From Heliocidaris erythrogramma (Eukaryota > Echinodermata > Echinoidea > Camarodonta > Echinometridae), in NCBI GenBank assembly GCA_025617745.1, contig CM046853.1, positions 4,336,873 through 4,400,872 of the forward strand: a stretch of DNA of 64,000 nt. Reading direction: 5' to 3'. The notes under the pieces were generated by a model. The model was given only the letters and a program-made list of their open reading frames with translations. It made no database searches and was not told the DNA's origin. A program made the position numbers and the translations under genes. This document shows, in pieces, positions 12,401 to 27,400 of the stretch. Positions within the stretch are counted from its first letter, which is position 1, and the number at the start of each line of letters is the position of its first letter.

Positions 12401-15400
12401 GGTAGATTTACGACAGGAAAATCATGGAGCAAGAAAAAAGGAAAAGACCGGAAAGCTTTTAAGTTAGAGAAACGCATATGTCAGAGAAGCTATTAGCTTT
12501 AAAAGTGAGATACATATGAACCTACAAATTGAACCATTAGCATTTAGGTTGAAAAAAATGAGAGTAATTGATACTGTCTGTTTCAAAATTCCAATGCATA
12601 TAAGATGCCATATCAGAAATCCATAATATAATATTTAATATTTTTGAGGGTTCATCATGAAACAATAAGTATCATAAGATGAGCACAAGGTCAATTGGTT
12701 CTCTTTTATTTTGGTTTTATAATGTATCAAAGTGGTGCTATTTTATAAGCTTTAAAGTCTTGTTGCATGCAATTGCTCAAAACTGATGCAATGCTTTCCC
12801 AAATCCTTCACCAAGATGTAACCCTGCATTTACACACACACACACAAAAAATCATTATTTCAAGCACGCAAAAGCATTTTTTTTAAAAGCATATAAAGCC
12901 ATTTCATCACCTTACATTCAGCCAAACAGCCAAATATAATCGCAGAAACAAATATCAAAACAAAATTAAATGGTAAAACATCAACATGAAACTAGAAATC
13001 TCCATTGCCGTCCAATGTGAATGTATCCCCCGGTACTGGCAGCGACTTTTGCGTCATCCTTTTTTTCGAAGGAGGGACAAAGAACCTTCACCCTCCCCTC
13101 CCTCAAACAAAAGGATCATGTAGAGACCACCAAGATATCCACTAAAATATGACTTTTGACCCTATAAAAGACGGAACACTGGGGACAGCATCACCAAAAA
13201 CTGTAGCGGTCTAGATTAAACTATGATGGACCTCCATGCAAAATCTGAAAGAAATCAGTCATAAAATGTGACTGCCAGATTGCATGCAAGACAGCAACCA
13301 AAATATGACATTTGACCCTATAAAAAGCAGAACACTGGGGGCAGCGTCACCAAACACTGAAGATGTGTTGATTATACTAAGACACATCTCTATACAAAAT
13401 TTGAAAGAAATCCGTCAAGAAATTTGGCAATTAGAGCGCACGAAAGATATATGTCCTTGGACCTTATAAAGGACGAAACAACGAGGGCAGCATTATTAAA
13501 AAGTGTAAATTTGTAGATTGCATCAAGATACATCTCCATACAAAATATGAAAGGAATCCGTCAAGAAATATGGCCTGCAGAGCGCACACACGACATCGTC
13601 CACAATATGACCTTATAAAAGACGGAACACTGGTGTAGCATCACCAAAAACTAAAGATGTGTAGATTGACCAAGATACACCTCCATACAAAATTTAAAAT
13701 AAATCCGTCAAGGAATGTGGTATCCTCCAGCATTCTGCTAGGGGATACAAAAAACATAGTTCACGCAGAGCAAGGAGAAAGTGTTTTTTAACTTGAAGAT
13801 GCAGAGCAGGTTTGGCAGGAAAGGAAAGAACTGCTGAGTGTGAAGAAGAGAGATCTACAAACATAACAATAATTCCAACTACACATAACACAATTGAGAA
13901 AAATGCTATTTGTATACCATTTTGCCAATCACAATTCAAGTATGCTTTTTTGCTGCTTTAAATCAAACATTTCAACCATGACATTACCTTTAATAATTTT
14001 GAAAAAATAATCTGCCATTTCACATTTATTCAACACAACAAGCATAAATTATCTTTCAAACAGTGTCATGAAGGACACAGTTCTAAAGAAAAATATTTGT
14101 AAAAAAGACATTTTTTAATATAATACAAATGAAACATTATACAGGTGCATATACCAATAAAACTCATTCAGCATATAAAGCTATTTTGGTGGCACATTCA
14201 CAAAAACACATTAAAGCAAGGATTTATTTCTTTTGGTTTGGCAAGCACTGATTAAAAAGTGAGGATGAGCTCTTGGGTGTATGTTATACATTACCGGTAT
14301 TGTATCCACTGGAGTTTGAAAGTAGAACTTGCTAGTTTGTCTATCTCTTGCTCTGAAAATATAACATTAAACAGAACACAACATCTCTCATTGTACCAAA
14401 TGCATGTACATTAAAGCGTAAACCATTCTACTATATATACTGTATATTTGAGAATAGTATACTTAAAACTAACACATAATTTATAAAAAATACTAGGAAA
14501 ACTAAGATTTCTATACTTTTTTCAACCATTCATTATTCTTATGTATATATATTTTTTTTAAAGTGTCATTCTTTTCCATTACAGGGGTGAATGTCATGAT
14601 TTAAATGAGAGTATTAAACTCTAATGCTGCAGTCACAGATAGCTTTTTTGTTTTTAACATAAAGATACCAGGAACAATATTTAACCTTATAATTCAACTT
14701 TTGAAAGTTTGTACATAATATTTTGAAAACTTAGAGGCTAAGAAGAGATTATAATGCTCAGATTCTGATTTCTCTTTTAGCATAACATTTATATCAAACT
14801 TTTTTCATATAAACTATCAGTACTTGTACTTACGTGCCCAAGTTTGTATCTGATGGGTTCCTTCTATATGTTCTTGTTCCAGATGTGACGTTAGCGATTG
14901 GTTGTGGTGAAGGCTGGACTTGTCTAGATGCCGGCCTGGCCTTGGAATAGACTTTAGGTTGGCCCTAGAAATTTAACATTAATATTCTTATGGATCATTC
15001 ATAGTCAATGGTTGGTGCTTTAAAACTTCAGAAGAGGCTCAACAAAACAAGCCAAGGCTGGGGAATTTTACCTAACTTTACATGATTTTGATGGATTTCC
15101 ATAACCAACACATGTACAATGGACAGATGGGAAATCTGATACAGACAATTTAAACACTGAAATATTATTTTTCTCTTTTCTATGGAACCAAAGTGCACAA
15201 ATCAACTTCTGGAGAAGTTTCTCATATTTAACCAATCTGATCTTTTCTGTGCAATATTATTTTCTTATTACAATATCATATAAACATGTACAGTCCTGAA
15301 ATTGTTTCATTACTGGTTTTCTAATTCTTCACCACAATTCCCTTTGTTATCATTATTACCACTGGACTTGATTCATAAGACACATGTCTCTTTGAAACAC

Positions 15401-18400
15401 ATTCTACTATTTACTGTACCAATACTTTTGAAAAATCTAGTTGATATAATAGTTGCAACAGCTTTACTTTACAGAGTCTAGTCTTTTTTATTAATTATTG
15501 AATTATTACATATGAAAATTTTAGTCCGTGGAAGGTTGTCACGTTGTTTTAATAATACACCAAAATTGAATTGAATTGAACTGAAGTGAACTGAACCAAC
15601 TGCACTCTTCCTGTGGAGGTGGCGAGGGTGAATCTGGGCCCCATTTCATAAAACTTGTTATCAATAACAAGTTACAATAACAGTTATAAGCTATTGAAAT
15701 ACTTGCGTCTGATTGGCTCAAAGCAAATTTGTTATAGCTTTGTGGCAGTTGTCAGTGATAACAAGTTTCATGAAGCAGGGCCCAGGTCTAGTGGTAAGTT
15801 TACTTTTCCACTCCAACATACAAGTGATTATAATTAGTAGCAATAACAACTTCTTAGGCGAGGCCAATTATTTAATAACTGTTACTAACATTTTCTTTCT
15901 TTTTTTATAACAACAAAATATGATCTAAAGGAAGACTTACCAGTCCAAATTCCTTCATCAGCTTGGCAAGTTTCTTCTCCAGGTTAAGATGGAAGTCCAT
16001 CAATTCTTCAGAACACAGTTCCTTGTGTAGCAACACTCCATCATCCAAGATCTTCAACTATAACAACATCAACAAATATTGTTTCAATTACTTTTTTCTC
16101 TTGATCCATCATTGTTTTATAATCCAAAGGAAGTTTAAGCCATGTAAGTATACATTGTTTGTATTTGATAAAGATTGCTGTATCACGGCTGAAAGTGGTG
16201 AATACTAAAACTCATTATCATTTCTATTATAGGGCCATGAATCATGTCCATTGTATATCTACAGGTAGTCTTAAAGTGTGTCTGAAGCACACCGTTGTCC
16301 CTTGTTCAAACCAACATAAAAACTAGACATAATTATAGTTTTCTTATCTTCAAGAAAGTGTTCAAACATTTCTCTTCAAGTCGATTCTGATATATAAGAG
16401 TTACTGTAGCTTAGTTTTTAATACATGTACGGACTGAGTACATATATATATATATATCAATCTATCAGGAATTCTTGGAATAAATATATTGAAATCCATG
16501 AAAGTTATTCTACCTGTTCCACCATTAGATCCTTGAGTTTGATGATAGCATCCTTGTCAGTTGGGTTATTCTCTTCATACTCAAGAGTCAGGAATGTCTG
16601 AAAAGAAAAAAAAAAGGATAAGCTGGCTAAATTGTTCTACCAGGTGCTAAATCAATTGTAACTTGCAGGAAAATAGTTACTAAAGATCTTCAGTGATTGT
16701 CTTTAAATTCCAGCATTGGGAGTCATGGGTAAATGCTCTTTCTTTGCTGCTCCTCCCAATAATTACAATATCCAAAGTCCGAAACACTATATCATGTGAT
16801 ATGCGCTATACAAGAATGGAACATTAATTCTAAGACTACTCTTATAGCGATGATGGCTTCTTTTATAGCAGACGTATCCACCACTGTGCTCAAGGCACTT
16901 GCTCTAAACATACAGTAAGTATCACAGAAATCAAAATTCGTAGTCAGTGCTTCAATAGAGAACATTTATTTTCCATTATACTCCTTGATATTTTTCAGAT
17001 AGTGAGTTGGAATATTTTATAAAATGATTCTGCTATATAGGTACAACGTAATACATATAAAGCTTTCACAGTAAGGGAGGGACCAACTTTCTAGTATTTA
17101 ATATCATTAACCCCTACCATGCCGTTGCAATGTGAGTGTTGAACAATTTGTTTAGGCTCAGAATGGCTTGAAAATTCTTCCTCATACGGAAACGTGTGCC
17201 TCCAATATTATGTTTATTCCTATGCAATAAATCTTTGCCCAGTTTGCTCAAGAAAAAAACTTATTGAACGTTAATATTCAACTCATGAATGTTCATTTTT
17301 GACAATTGCTCAAAAATATGGTGGCATGGAAGGGGTTAATTAATGAGCAAATATTTGTGTAGATTAATTTGAAGGACTCACATCTTGGTAGACTTTAATG
17401 CCTCCCTGCACAGCTGCTTCTATAGTTCCTTGTAGCACCATACTAAGAGGGTTGATGTTAGAGCTTCTATGGGCTCTATGACCTTGGATCTGTACTTTCA
17501 TTGATGTGTTCTTCTCTGTCATCACATTGATGGCATTGGCAATGGGTCGGATCTCAACCTGTTGACACACGACAAAGTCCACTCAATATTATTTATTACA
17601 TACTACTTAAGGTTCTACTCCCTATTTTCAAATTTATAATTGGTCCACATGATCATTGGCAGCACAGAAACAAAAATATTATGAAATATGTTTCAAAAGA
17701 TATATATAATATGTTTTAAAAGAAATCGCAGCAAGTACAGAGCTTTTGCTTCAATATTTCTAGAAAATATTGCAATAATCAAGCAAAAACATGACCTCCA
17801 TATCAATGGAATTCATTGATCTAATAAAAGATCAACCAATTCAGTATTTCATACTAGTAACAAATTCAAAGGTCATGCCTAAAGTGGTACATACTATAAA
17901 TAAACAACAAATGTGCATACTTAATTAGGCAAAATGAAATATATAACTACTGTTAGTGAAGGCATAAAAATTGGGATGAAAATTCTTGTAGTGATTCCAA
18001 CACTTAAAACATTGTAAGAATATATTTTTTAAAGGATATTGTAGTAATAAATTTGAGATTTGGAGAACAAAGAAGAAAAAACATAAAACAATACTTGTTC
18101 CTCAATGCAAACACCACTGCAAGATAGAAAGAAAGATTTAACTAATGAATATTTTCTGCAGAATGTGCATGTTAGCATGTTATATTCAAATGTATTTATT
18201 GAACAAATTGGTCTGCAAATGGTTGACTTCTTAAAAACCTAAAATAAAACACAAATCATTAAGAAAAGAAATCAATTTCACCTCTTCCGTTGAAACCAAT
18301 GTAAGTTCATTAGGAATAATACTCACAAGTTTTGTCTCGACAATCTCAGACCAGTTCAACAAACCAGGTAACGTAGAACCTGTAGTCAAGTAAGTCCTCT

Positions 18401-21400
18401 CTACCCACAGGGTCTACAAATAAAACAACAAGAATTCCTTATTCTCATATCTAGTGAGGGATAATGTCTAAATAATATGTATCTAATCTTCTGTGGAATG
18501 ATATTTGCATATCAGTAAAAAACTTTTTTGTTATATATTACCTTGAATATATTTTAGAATAAAAGTGTCAAAATTGTCCAAACAAAAAACAATATAATAT
18601 ACATCTAAAGCTGATAATTCATAGAGAGATTCTCCAATTTATTATGCGCTTCATGAATTCATCTGTATTGATATTATTATTAATCCATATTCATGAGAAT
18701 GTGAATTAGGTTTTAGAAAAGCACAAGAAAAGTACAAGACCAAACAAGTCATTGTTTTGACTGAAGAGAGGAAAATAGAAGACATCAAAGTAAGTTGTGG
18801 AAATAAACAAATGTTATACAAAATCCTCCTAATAAGCAGAGCGCTCACAGTGGTTCACAAAGCAGATAAGATCACATACCTTGAAATCCTGTGTCTTATC
18901 CCTCTCTCCCCTATGGAATGGTCTGTCAAAGCTAAACACACTGATGTCATAGCTTTCTGCAAAGTGGCGAATGTTTGGAGGCACACTGCCCTCTAGGTGA
19001 GGGTGTTGTGGAGGAACACAGTTCACGTGTCTCACCTCAATGTCTGTATCATGGTAATGTTAAGGTTTATCCATTGTAAAAAGTAGGATATGATCAATGA
19101 TAGTGAAAAGAAGATCTTTATATCTTAATTCAGGATGAAATGATACAACTACTATAGGAATCTTACGCTTTCTTACTGCAATCATTCAGAATTGCATAGT
19201 ATGAATATAACTGCAAAAATATACCTAATTCCTATCCATACTTTGTACTCGATGAGGAATCCCTTTGACAGCTCACATAGTAAACTATATTAGGATTTAG
19301 ACATTTAGACATTTATGGACAGCTATAATTTCCTATTTCTTCTGGAATATAGAAACTTCTTAAAGCTGCATAAATTTTCCACCTGACTTTACACTTCAAT
19401 CAGCATGTTTTCATAGTTTCATGACATTCAGTTTTTCTACCATCTTCATTGATATCATGAATGTCAGGAATAATTTTTAAATGATAAATGACACTAAACA
19501 CAAAACATATACCTAGGGCAAGAATGCATATAAAAGACGCTTGATCTGTACTAAACCAAAGATAATTTAATAGAGATGTGTATTAAAGAGGAAATACAAT
19601 CGTCTCCAACGGGTTCAAACATGGGCTTGTATGTATTTAATGTGATACATGTATATTGAATATTAAAGGGCAATCCAACCTTGGTAATAAGATGATTTGT
19701 GTGAAAGCAGAAAGATAAGAAAAACAGGAAGGTGAAAATTTGAAAGAAATCGGACAAGGACTAAGAAAGTTACGGATGTTTGAAAAATGAGATCACTACA
19801 TCTATTATGACATTTTTGTGGACAACTCTCCCGTTTGTCGTACCAAAAAATATAATTAGTTTGCGGTTTTCTTCGAGGCGCTTTTACCCTCGGGGCAGTA
19901 CTCAAAATATATTGGAGATAGCATATTGTTATAGGTCCTCATGAAAGAAAAAGATCCTACTGAGTAATACATTTTGAAAATAGTGACATTTTAGTAATTT
20001 TGTGTGTTGGAGCGAATGGGGGAGTTGTCCACTGCTACATCACAGTGACATTACCTATTCGGCCAATTTGAAATTCCCATATGTATAGTGATTACAACTT
20101 TCAAAAATTTATAACTTTCTTATTGCTTGTCCGATTTCGTTCAAACTTTCACCAATCTGCTTTTCTGATTTTTCCTCTTTCTTTCAAACCAACTTGCTAA
20201 ATAGGTTGGATTTCCCTTTAATCAACCATTTCTGTAAGTATGATGAAAGGATACATTGATCATATAAGAGAAGATCTTCTTCAGTTGGAGGTTGTTTGCT
20301 AGTCCAGGCTCTAGCTTGAGGGAAGTCTGCCTGGAATCTCTGTATCACTATCTGAGGTTGATCAAACGGCTGACCTCGGTAGATGTATTCACGGTGCTAA
20401 TGTAGGGATTAAAAATTTACATGCTAATTCAATCTACACCATAACTTCATCCTCAACTGCTATTGTTGAGTACTGATTATAACTTTTAAAGTGTCAAAAT
20501 TCTATTTTAAGCAAATAATATGCAATATAGCAAAGATAATAGCATAAATAATAAATTGATAGGATGAGCATTAATAATCTATCAAGTGAATTGTCATGAA
20601 GAGTTGTCTTTATTCCTTGTGCATAATTACAATACAAAGATGATCATAAAGCAACAGATAGAATTGATACAAATCTAAACAAATCAAAACTGATGAAAGA
20701 AGACATCGGATGAATCTCTTCAGATGTTTAGTAGAAGGAAGCTTAATGCATACTTACTTTTCTGAGGATGGGGTAATTCCCAAAGAACTTGATTCTGAAG
20801 AAGGTTGGTGGCTGTCTTGGCTGGTTCCTAATGTTCTCAAAGAACTGAGCTTGTGTTACCTAGAAAATAAGAAGATCAAGTTATATTGGGAACGTTTAAG
20901 GCTAGTTCAAATATACTAAAAGTATATATTATATATGTATTATTAATACATATTTAAAAAAAACTGCAGAGGTTTCCTGCATCTGATGTGAACAAACCTT
21001 TAATGATGCCAAAGAAAACTGAGCTTGTGTACATGACCTGTAGATTCAATTTAACAGAGTATTACAGTACATACATGTATTTGAAAGAAGTAAGTCTGGA
21101 CTGATTCATCCAAACATCTAAACATGATTTATTTAAACATCCATCAAGAATACTAGTATTCTGATCCTAATTATATACATGTATTAAACCTTCATTAAAC
21201 ATTAGTGATCAGAAACGAGAAACAGTATTTTTTTTATTTTTTAAGAATGAAAAAATATGAGAAAATAAGAAAATATGAGTGAAACAAACAATATTTGAAG
21301 TTCACCAATCTCATCTGCCACTCACATGAATCATTAAAAGCTTGAAGGACTTACCAGTTGTACACTGAGGTTCTTGTAGTCAAACTGCTTGGCCTCATAC

Positions 21401-24400
21401 TGAATAGCCAACTCTTTACACAGAGGAATGCCATACTCCCACACCTACGATATTGTAATATAAAATCAAATATAGTAACACAACTCACTATCAAGGGCTA
21501 CGATTAGCATTTATTATGTAGATGTACAACATAAACAAATGCAAGGTGCAAATAAATGACATGCTTGCACTTAGATGGTGCACACATTGTGGGTGCAGGC
21601 TTGATGTGTTCCCATGTCAATAATTATAATGATAAGATCTTATATCCTAAGCATTTCATCCACACAGAAGGATGTGAGTCAATAGAACTAGAAATAAAAT
21701 CATCATTATTTCACTATTTTTTCCTGACAGTAGTCTCAGTTTAACTTGTTCTGCTGCTCACATTAATATTCAATTGTACCTGCATTTTCTCCTATCGTAT
21801 CCATGTTTTTGTTTTTCTTCACACCTTCATCAATACTGGTCATCATTTTATTAGAGAGGATGACCATCTTCATCTATTAAACTACACACAGTGACCTGAC
21901 ATAGGCTCAGGCAACATTTGCTATGGATTTCTTATTTCATCAAATATGTAGGGTTAGGGTTAGGTTAGGGTTAGGGATAGCATTGGGTCTAGGGTCAGGG
22001 TAACAACTGGGCGTTGGGTGAAGAATATGATTAGGTTAGGGTAAGGTATAGCATTGGGTCTAGGGTGAAGTTAGGAACTTGATTCATGTTAAAAATTGAC
22101 ATGGAGCACTTGTCATAGGAGCGTGTTGTATAATCTCTACAGAATCCTTACCTGGCCTTTCTTGACTAGCTCAATGATGTCACCATAGAGCTTCGTCTTA
22201 CGCTCTGTCTCTGTCTGTTGTTCGTGTCTCTTGTCTGGAGGCAGTATGTTATCTGTCCAGTCTAGAGTCTTAGCTAACATCAGGAGTGTATGAGCAGCCT
22301 CAGTGTAATCTCCAGCTGATAGATGAAGATCATGGAGACGATAGATGTACCTCATGTAGATGTCCTTCCGTCTCTCATCATCCTTGTAGAAGTTCTGATC
22401 ATGGAAAATAAGCAAGATCAGGGGGGCGTTTCATGCAAGACTTGTCAGATATTTTATCCGACAAATTTGCTCTCAGCCAATCAGATGCAAGGATTTTAGT
22501 AGCTTATAACAGTTGTCGGATAAAATATCCGACAACTTCCTTTCATGAAACGCTCCCCAGTAAACATCTTTAGATTACACAATGTTCCAAATTTCAACTT
22601 TCATTTCACAGCTGCACTTCTGGGAGCCTTCCAGAGGCAAGGTAACCAATCGTACATAGATCAATTAGAGAGAAACTGGTTCAGGAAGCACGAGTTCATA
22701 AAGATCATAGAGAATAGAAATGAATGGACAAAACTTGTCACATCATTGCAATCATACTCAACTTTGTAGCAGCGTAGTAGTATCAATACCACTGAAGATT
22801 CTACTTCAAATTCTTTCTCTAAATCGTACTTCAAGCAATCATAAAGATAGAGATACATGACTTGGAATACCTTCTAAGGGAAACAAAATTCAGCATGTTA
22901 GGATAAATGAAGATAAAATGTAGACTAAACAACATGTGTGAAGTAGGAAGGATGCTCAAGTTATCAAAAAGTGTAGAATATAAATGAAAGAGAGTCTACT
23001 AACCATGAGTTGGTAAATACAGCTGAGCCTGAGGTAGCGGTTCTCTACTGACTTGTTACATACATTCCTGTAGTCAATCAGTCTCTCAAGAAGACGAGAA
23101 ACCTTCTCAACAAACTGCTCTCCTTCTTCCTTCCAGGTCTGAGCAGATATCTTTTCTCTCAAGCTTTAACAGAGATATAAACTAGGTATTCTCAATTGCT
23201 CCTTAAAGCCACATATTCCTAGGTTCTCATGGGGTACTTGACACCATTCGGGTGTTTACCTTATAACAGGTGTTGTGAATCACCGAGAGTGAACTTCACT
23301 TTTAATGACAGGCAGTTCTTATGTAATACATTGTTCCCTCCTCCTACTACAGTGTAAGGAAATGTCATCATCATAAATCTCCCCAGCTTGAGTAATTCTA
23401 AGGTAGGACAGACCCATGGTCAGACCCATCTCCCTGGTTTCGCTGTCTGCCTGTCTGCCTTGGAGACCTCACACATATTAATTGGTTATTCAACCTAAAT
23501 CTGGTGTCAGCGATTTCATGATACAATGCACATGGACACAGGCGACTCAGTACCTTTAAACAAAAGGACCGTTTGTTTGAAAAAACATGTTCTTTTTTCT
23601 TTTTCAAAATATAACCATTAATATAAACATCAAAAGAAGATTTTATTACGTAATGGTCAAGAGAGGTTACATGAGCGCCCTACCTGCGCATGTGCAGTCA
23701 ATTAGTTTGTCTCGTGTGCCATGAAGTGTAACATCAATACTCAAAATGAATCTTCAAGACTGGTATGATCAACACCTACATGTACAATCATCAGTATTAT
23801 AGGAACATAGGTCATAAAATTAAAGACTTACATTTTGTTGAAGAGGAATGTGTATTGTTCATCTCCTTTGTTCTGCACACAAACCATGTCATCAAGCTTG
23901 TCAATCAGATCATCCTCAAGCTAAGGTCAAATCAATTGTAAGAAAATAATTGATAAATAAAAATAAACAGGATTATCTTGAAGCTCAAAATAATCAGTTA
24001 AAACAAAAGTTTTAAAATTTAACTGAAACTATAAACGCAATATATCAGGTTATCTTCAAGCTATAGAAAATCAATCACATATACAATACAAAATTTGTAT
24101 AGACCATGAAAATTTGGATGTATCCGTGAACATTTGACATGAGATCCCACCAAAAAAAAAAAAAAATCTTGCTAAACTGACACAAAGTCTATAATCTTGC
24201 ATCAGAAAGAAAACTAATAATATATCTACACAAGTATATGTGGGACTAACCTTGATGAAAGAAGACTTCTGCTGCATCTCTGAGCACATGATGTCAAAGA
24301 TGAGCGGTAGACTAGCCTTACGTATGCCATCATGAGGTATCATGGTCACCTCCAGAAAGAGTCGGGTCAAATGACTGAATTGACTCTTGTACTGACCTGA

Positions 24401-27400
24401 AACAAATCAAGATTGAAGCTGAGTGTTGAAAACAAACATGAAGACAAACAAAAAAGAGAGTCTTTTGGTCATACTATAGAAGCTTTGCATCAAACGTTAT
24501 TTTCACAATTTGAATATGCAAGCATTCACTTTTGTACTTTGCACTGGATCCGTGAAAGTTAACTTCATAACTGAAATACACTGTAATATCACTGATTGAG
24601 TAGAATTCAGTGTTTTCTTTCTTCATGAACATGTGCAACATCTATGATAAAACCGTTAGCAGATTCTTATGGATGATATTGATGTAAGGTTAATCTAATA
24701 TCATGATGATGATTTACCTAGACTGTTCCACTTCTCAATCATCTCAGTTGTCATCTCAATCCTCATGTCACCAAACTTCTTTTTGAGTCTCTCTTGCTTG
24801 GCTGGTGTGAAGCTTTCTAACTGAAGCACTGGCTGAATGATGAAGTATACTGCTAGCTCAAAGTACTGAGATCTCATCTATACACAACAAAATAAGTTAA
24901 GATACTACATGTATTAAATCTTAAACAAAACAACCATCCTTAAATCATTTCAATTTGGAAATAAAATGAGTACAAAATATGGGCTTTGCGAACATTTTTC
25001 AGACTAGTTTAAAAAGAAAACTTGTTAATTACAATGCAGAAATAGTAAGGTTACAGGAAATTGCATATTACAAGATTGTGTAGTTTTCAAATAGGGAAGA
25101 TTAAAGTGTCTTTACTATGACATTGCATATGTATAAATTAAGTCCCTGAAGGTTCAATACAAGCTTGGCCAGCCAAGAATTCCATTAGACTGAAATGATG
25201 TGTAAGGAATAAAATTGAAGAATAATAAGCTATTCGACATCCAGTTTATATTCTTGTATAGCCACCTAGTTGGTTAAAGTAAAATATTTCCACAGGAAGT
25301 TAAATAAATATGATGCAACTTTATGTGTCAAAACTGAATTTTGAATGCAAAATGCTTTCTACATTGAAAGATATTATTTCCCAATCGGTAGAGATCCTGT
25401 CCTATTCCAACGATTACATCCTAAAGAAATGTTCTGAACTCTTCCCCAGCAGGGAACATTTCCTTTAATCTACATGTAATTCCTGATTGATGCACTATAC
25501 TTATACTGTCTAGACCTGGGCCCCATTTCATAAAACTTGTTATCAATAACAAGTCACAACAACCATTATTAGCTACTACAATCATAGCATTTGATTCATT
25601 GAGAGCGCATTTGTCATTGATAACATGTTTTATGAAACGGAGCCCTGATTTGTTTTGAATACATACCCTGTTTATGTCATCATGATTGAGATCTGAGCAG
25701 AACTTCTTGATGGCTGAAAGAATGACCCTGTAAACATGAATCATAAAATAGAACACAATGTAAGAGCTAGCATTGAGGGAGAATCATCATAATCCATTTC
25801 ATGCAACATCGATAGTCATGGATGACTGCCAAAAGACAAACTTACATTTTAATGTTTAAGGTTTGTACATTAATAAGATAATGATCCTCTGAGGCCGACT
25901 CATCCTTGAAATACATGTATATAGAGAGGGACAGGCAAAGACTACAGGGCCACATTGCATAAAACTTACCATTAATGGTAACTTTGCCATCAATGGTAAC
26001 TCCAATGGAAACCTTGATTTTGATTGGCTGTTGAGTGATGTTACCATGGTAGTTGCCATTGATAGTAGAGTTACCATTAATGGTAAATCTACAATCAATT
26101 AAAAATCAATTAAAAACCATTAATGGTAACTCTACTATCAATGGCAACTACCATTATTGGTAACTCTACTATCAATTAAAAATTAATGTACCTGCCTTCA
26201 AATATCCTCCCAACATTGCACAGAGATTAAAGGCTAAAATTGACAAATTCTGAAAGAATGACCCTGGTGAAATGAATTATACATGATATAACATCAGTCA
26301 TAGACATGAGGGAGCATCTATTAACCATCTTCATTGATATGAATCCTGCAACCATATCAGTCTAAAATAATTATATGATAATGAATGGCCTTGAGGGGGA
26401 TACAAGGATATATCGCAAGAGCTATGAGCATATTTCACGAGTCGGCACGACGAGTGAAATATTTTCAAAGCAAGTGCGATATACCCTTCTGTTCCACGAA
26501 TGAAAAGCCATTCAATATAATTGTTATTAATTGTATGTAACCTAGTTCCTCAATTTTCACCATTACATTGCCAGGTCATCCGGGTACTTATGCGCAAACC
26601 ATGAGATACGCCAATTTTTCTGGTCGCCTGAAAACCCTTCATACAAATAATAATTCTCAATAATGACTGCTATACAAACCCACATTTACATTTTGTGCAA
26701 GAGTAAACTTCCCAACCACCATTATGGCTGAATAGTCCTTAAGATATAAACCTAAAGCCCACCACACACTATACGATACCACTGCGATCTGATTTTGAAA
26801 AAAATTGCAATAACATTAGATATGGAAACTTAAACACCTATAAACATCCTGATTGAGGTTCTGAATAATGATATGAATACTAACAAGAGCCCCAGGGGAC
26901 ACGACGCTCACCTGAGGTGGATCAATTCACATCTGGTGCATGTTCTTCCTAGCACATGAACAACTTTCATTCTTCATCTATAGAGGTATCTCTATACACA
27001 ATACCAAGTCTGAGCTTCCTACCAAGTTCGGTTAAATTCCAATCATGGGTTTTGGAGAAGAAGCTGAAAATGTAAAAGGTTTATGGATGGCGGACAACTT
27101 GCCCCACCCCCCCCCCCTCCAGTATGTTACCCCCACAGACCCCCTATAGGGCCACCCAGAAAAAAATCTCCATACACAATACCAAGTCTGAGCTATTCCT
27201 GGTACTGGACAAGGTGTTTGAAATTTACAGAGCTTTTACACTTGGGGGCCCTCCCCCTGGGCCCCCCTGGGGACCACATGTACCATTTTAGCAACTTTGG
27301 GTCCCCTACCCCCAAGGATGATTCCTACCAAGTTTGGTTGAATTCCGATCATGTGTTTTGGAGAAGATCAGAATGTACATTTTGCCTGGCAGCGCCCCCC

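Noticed and set aside
22661-22873. Minus-strand open frame after a CCCTTAG acceptor, between exons 27 and 26 (VFQVMYLYLYDCLKYDLEKE)
   Set aside because: Exon 26 joins exon 27 directly in phase 0 at the conserved site (SCIYQLM to NFYKDD); an extra block here has no counterpart in the family, and the opposite strand looks like a LINE relic.
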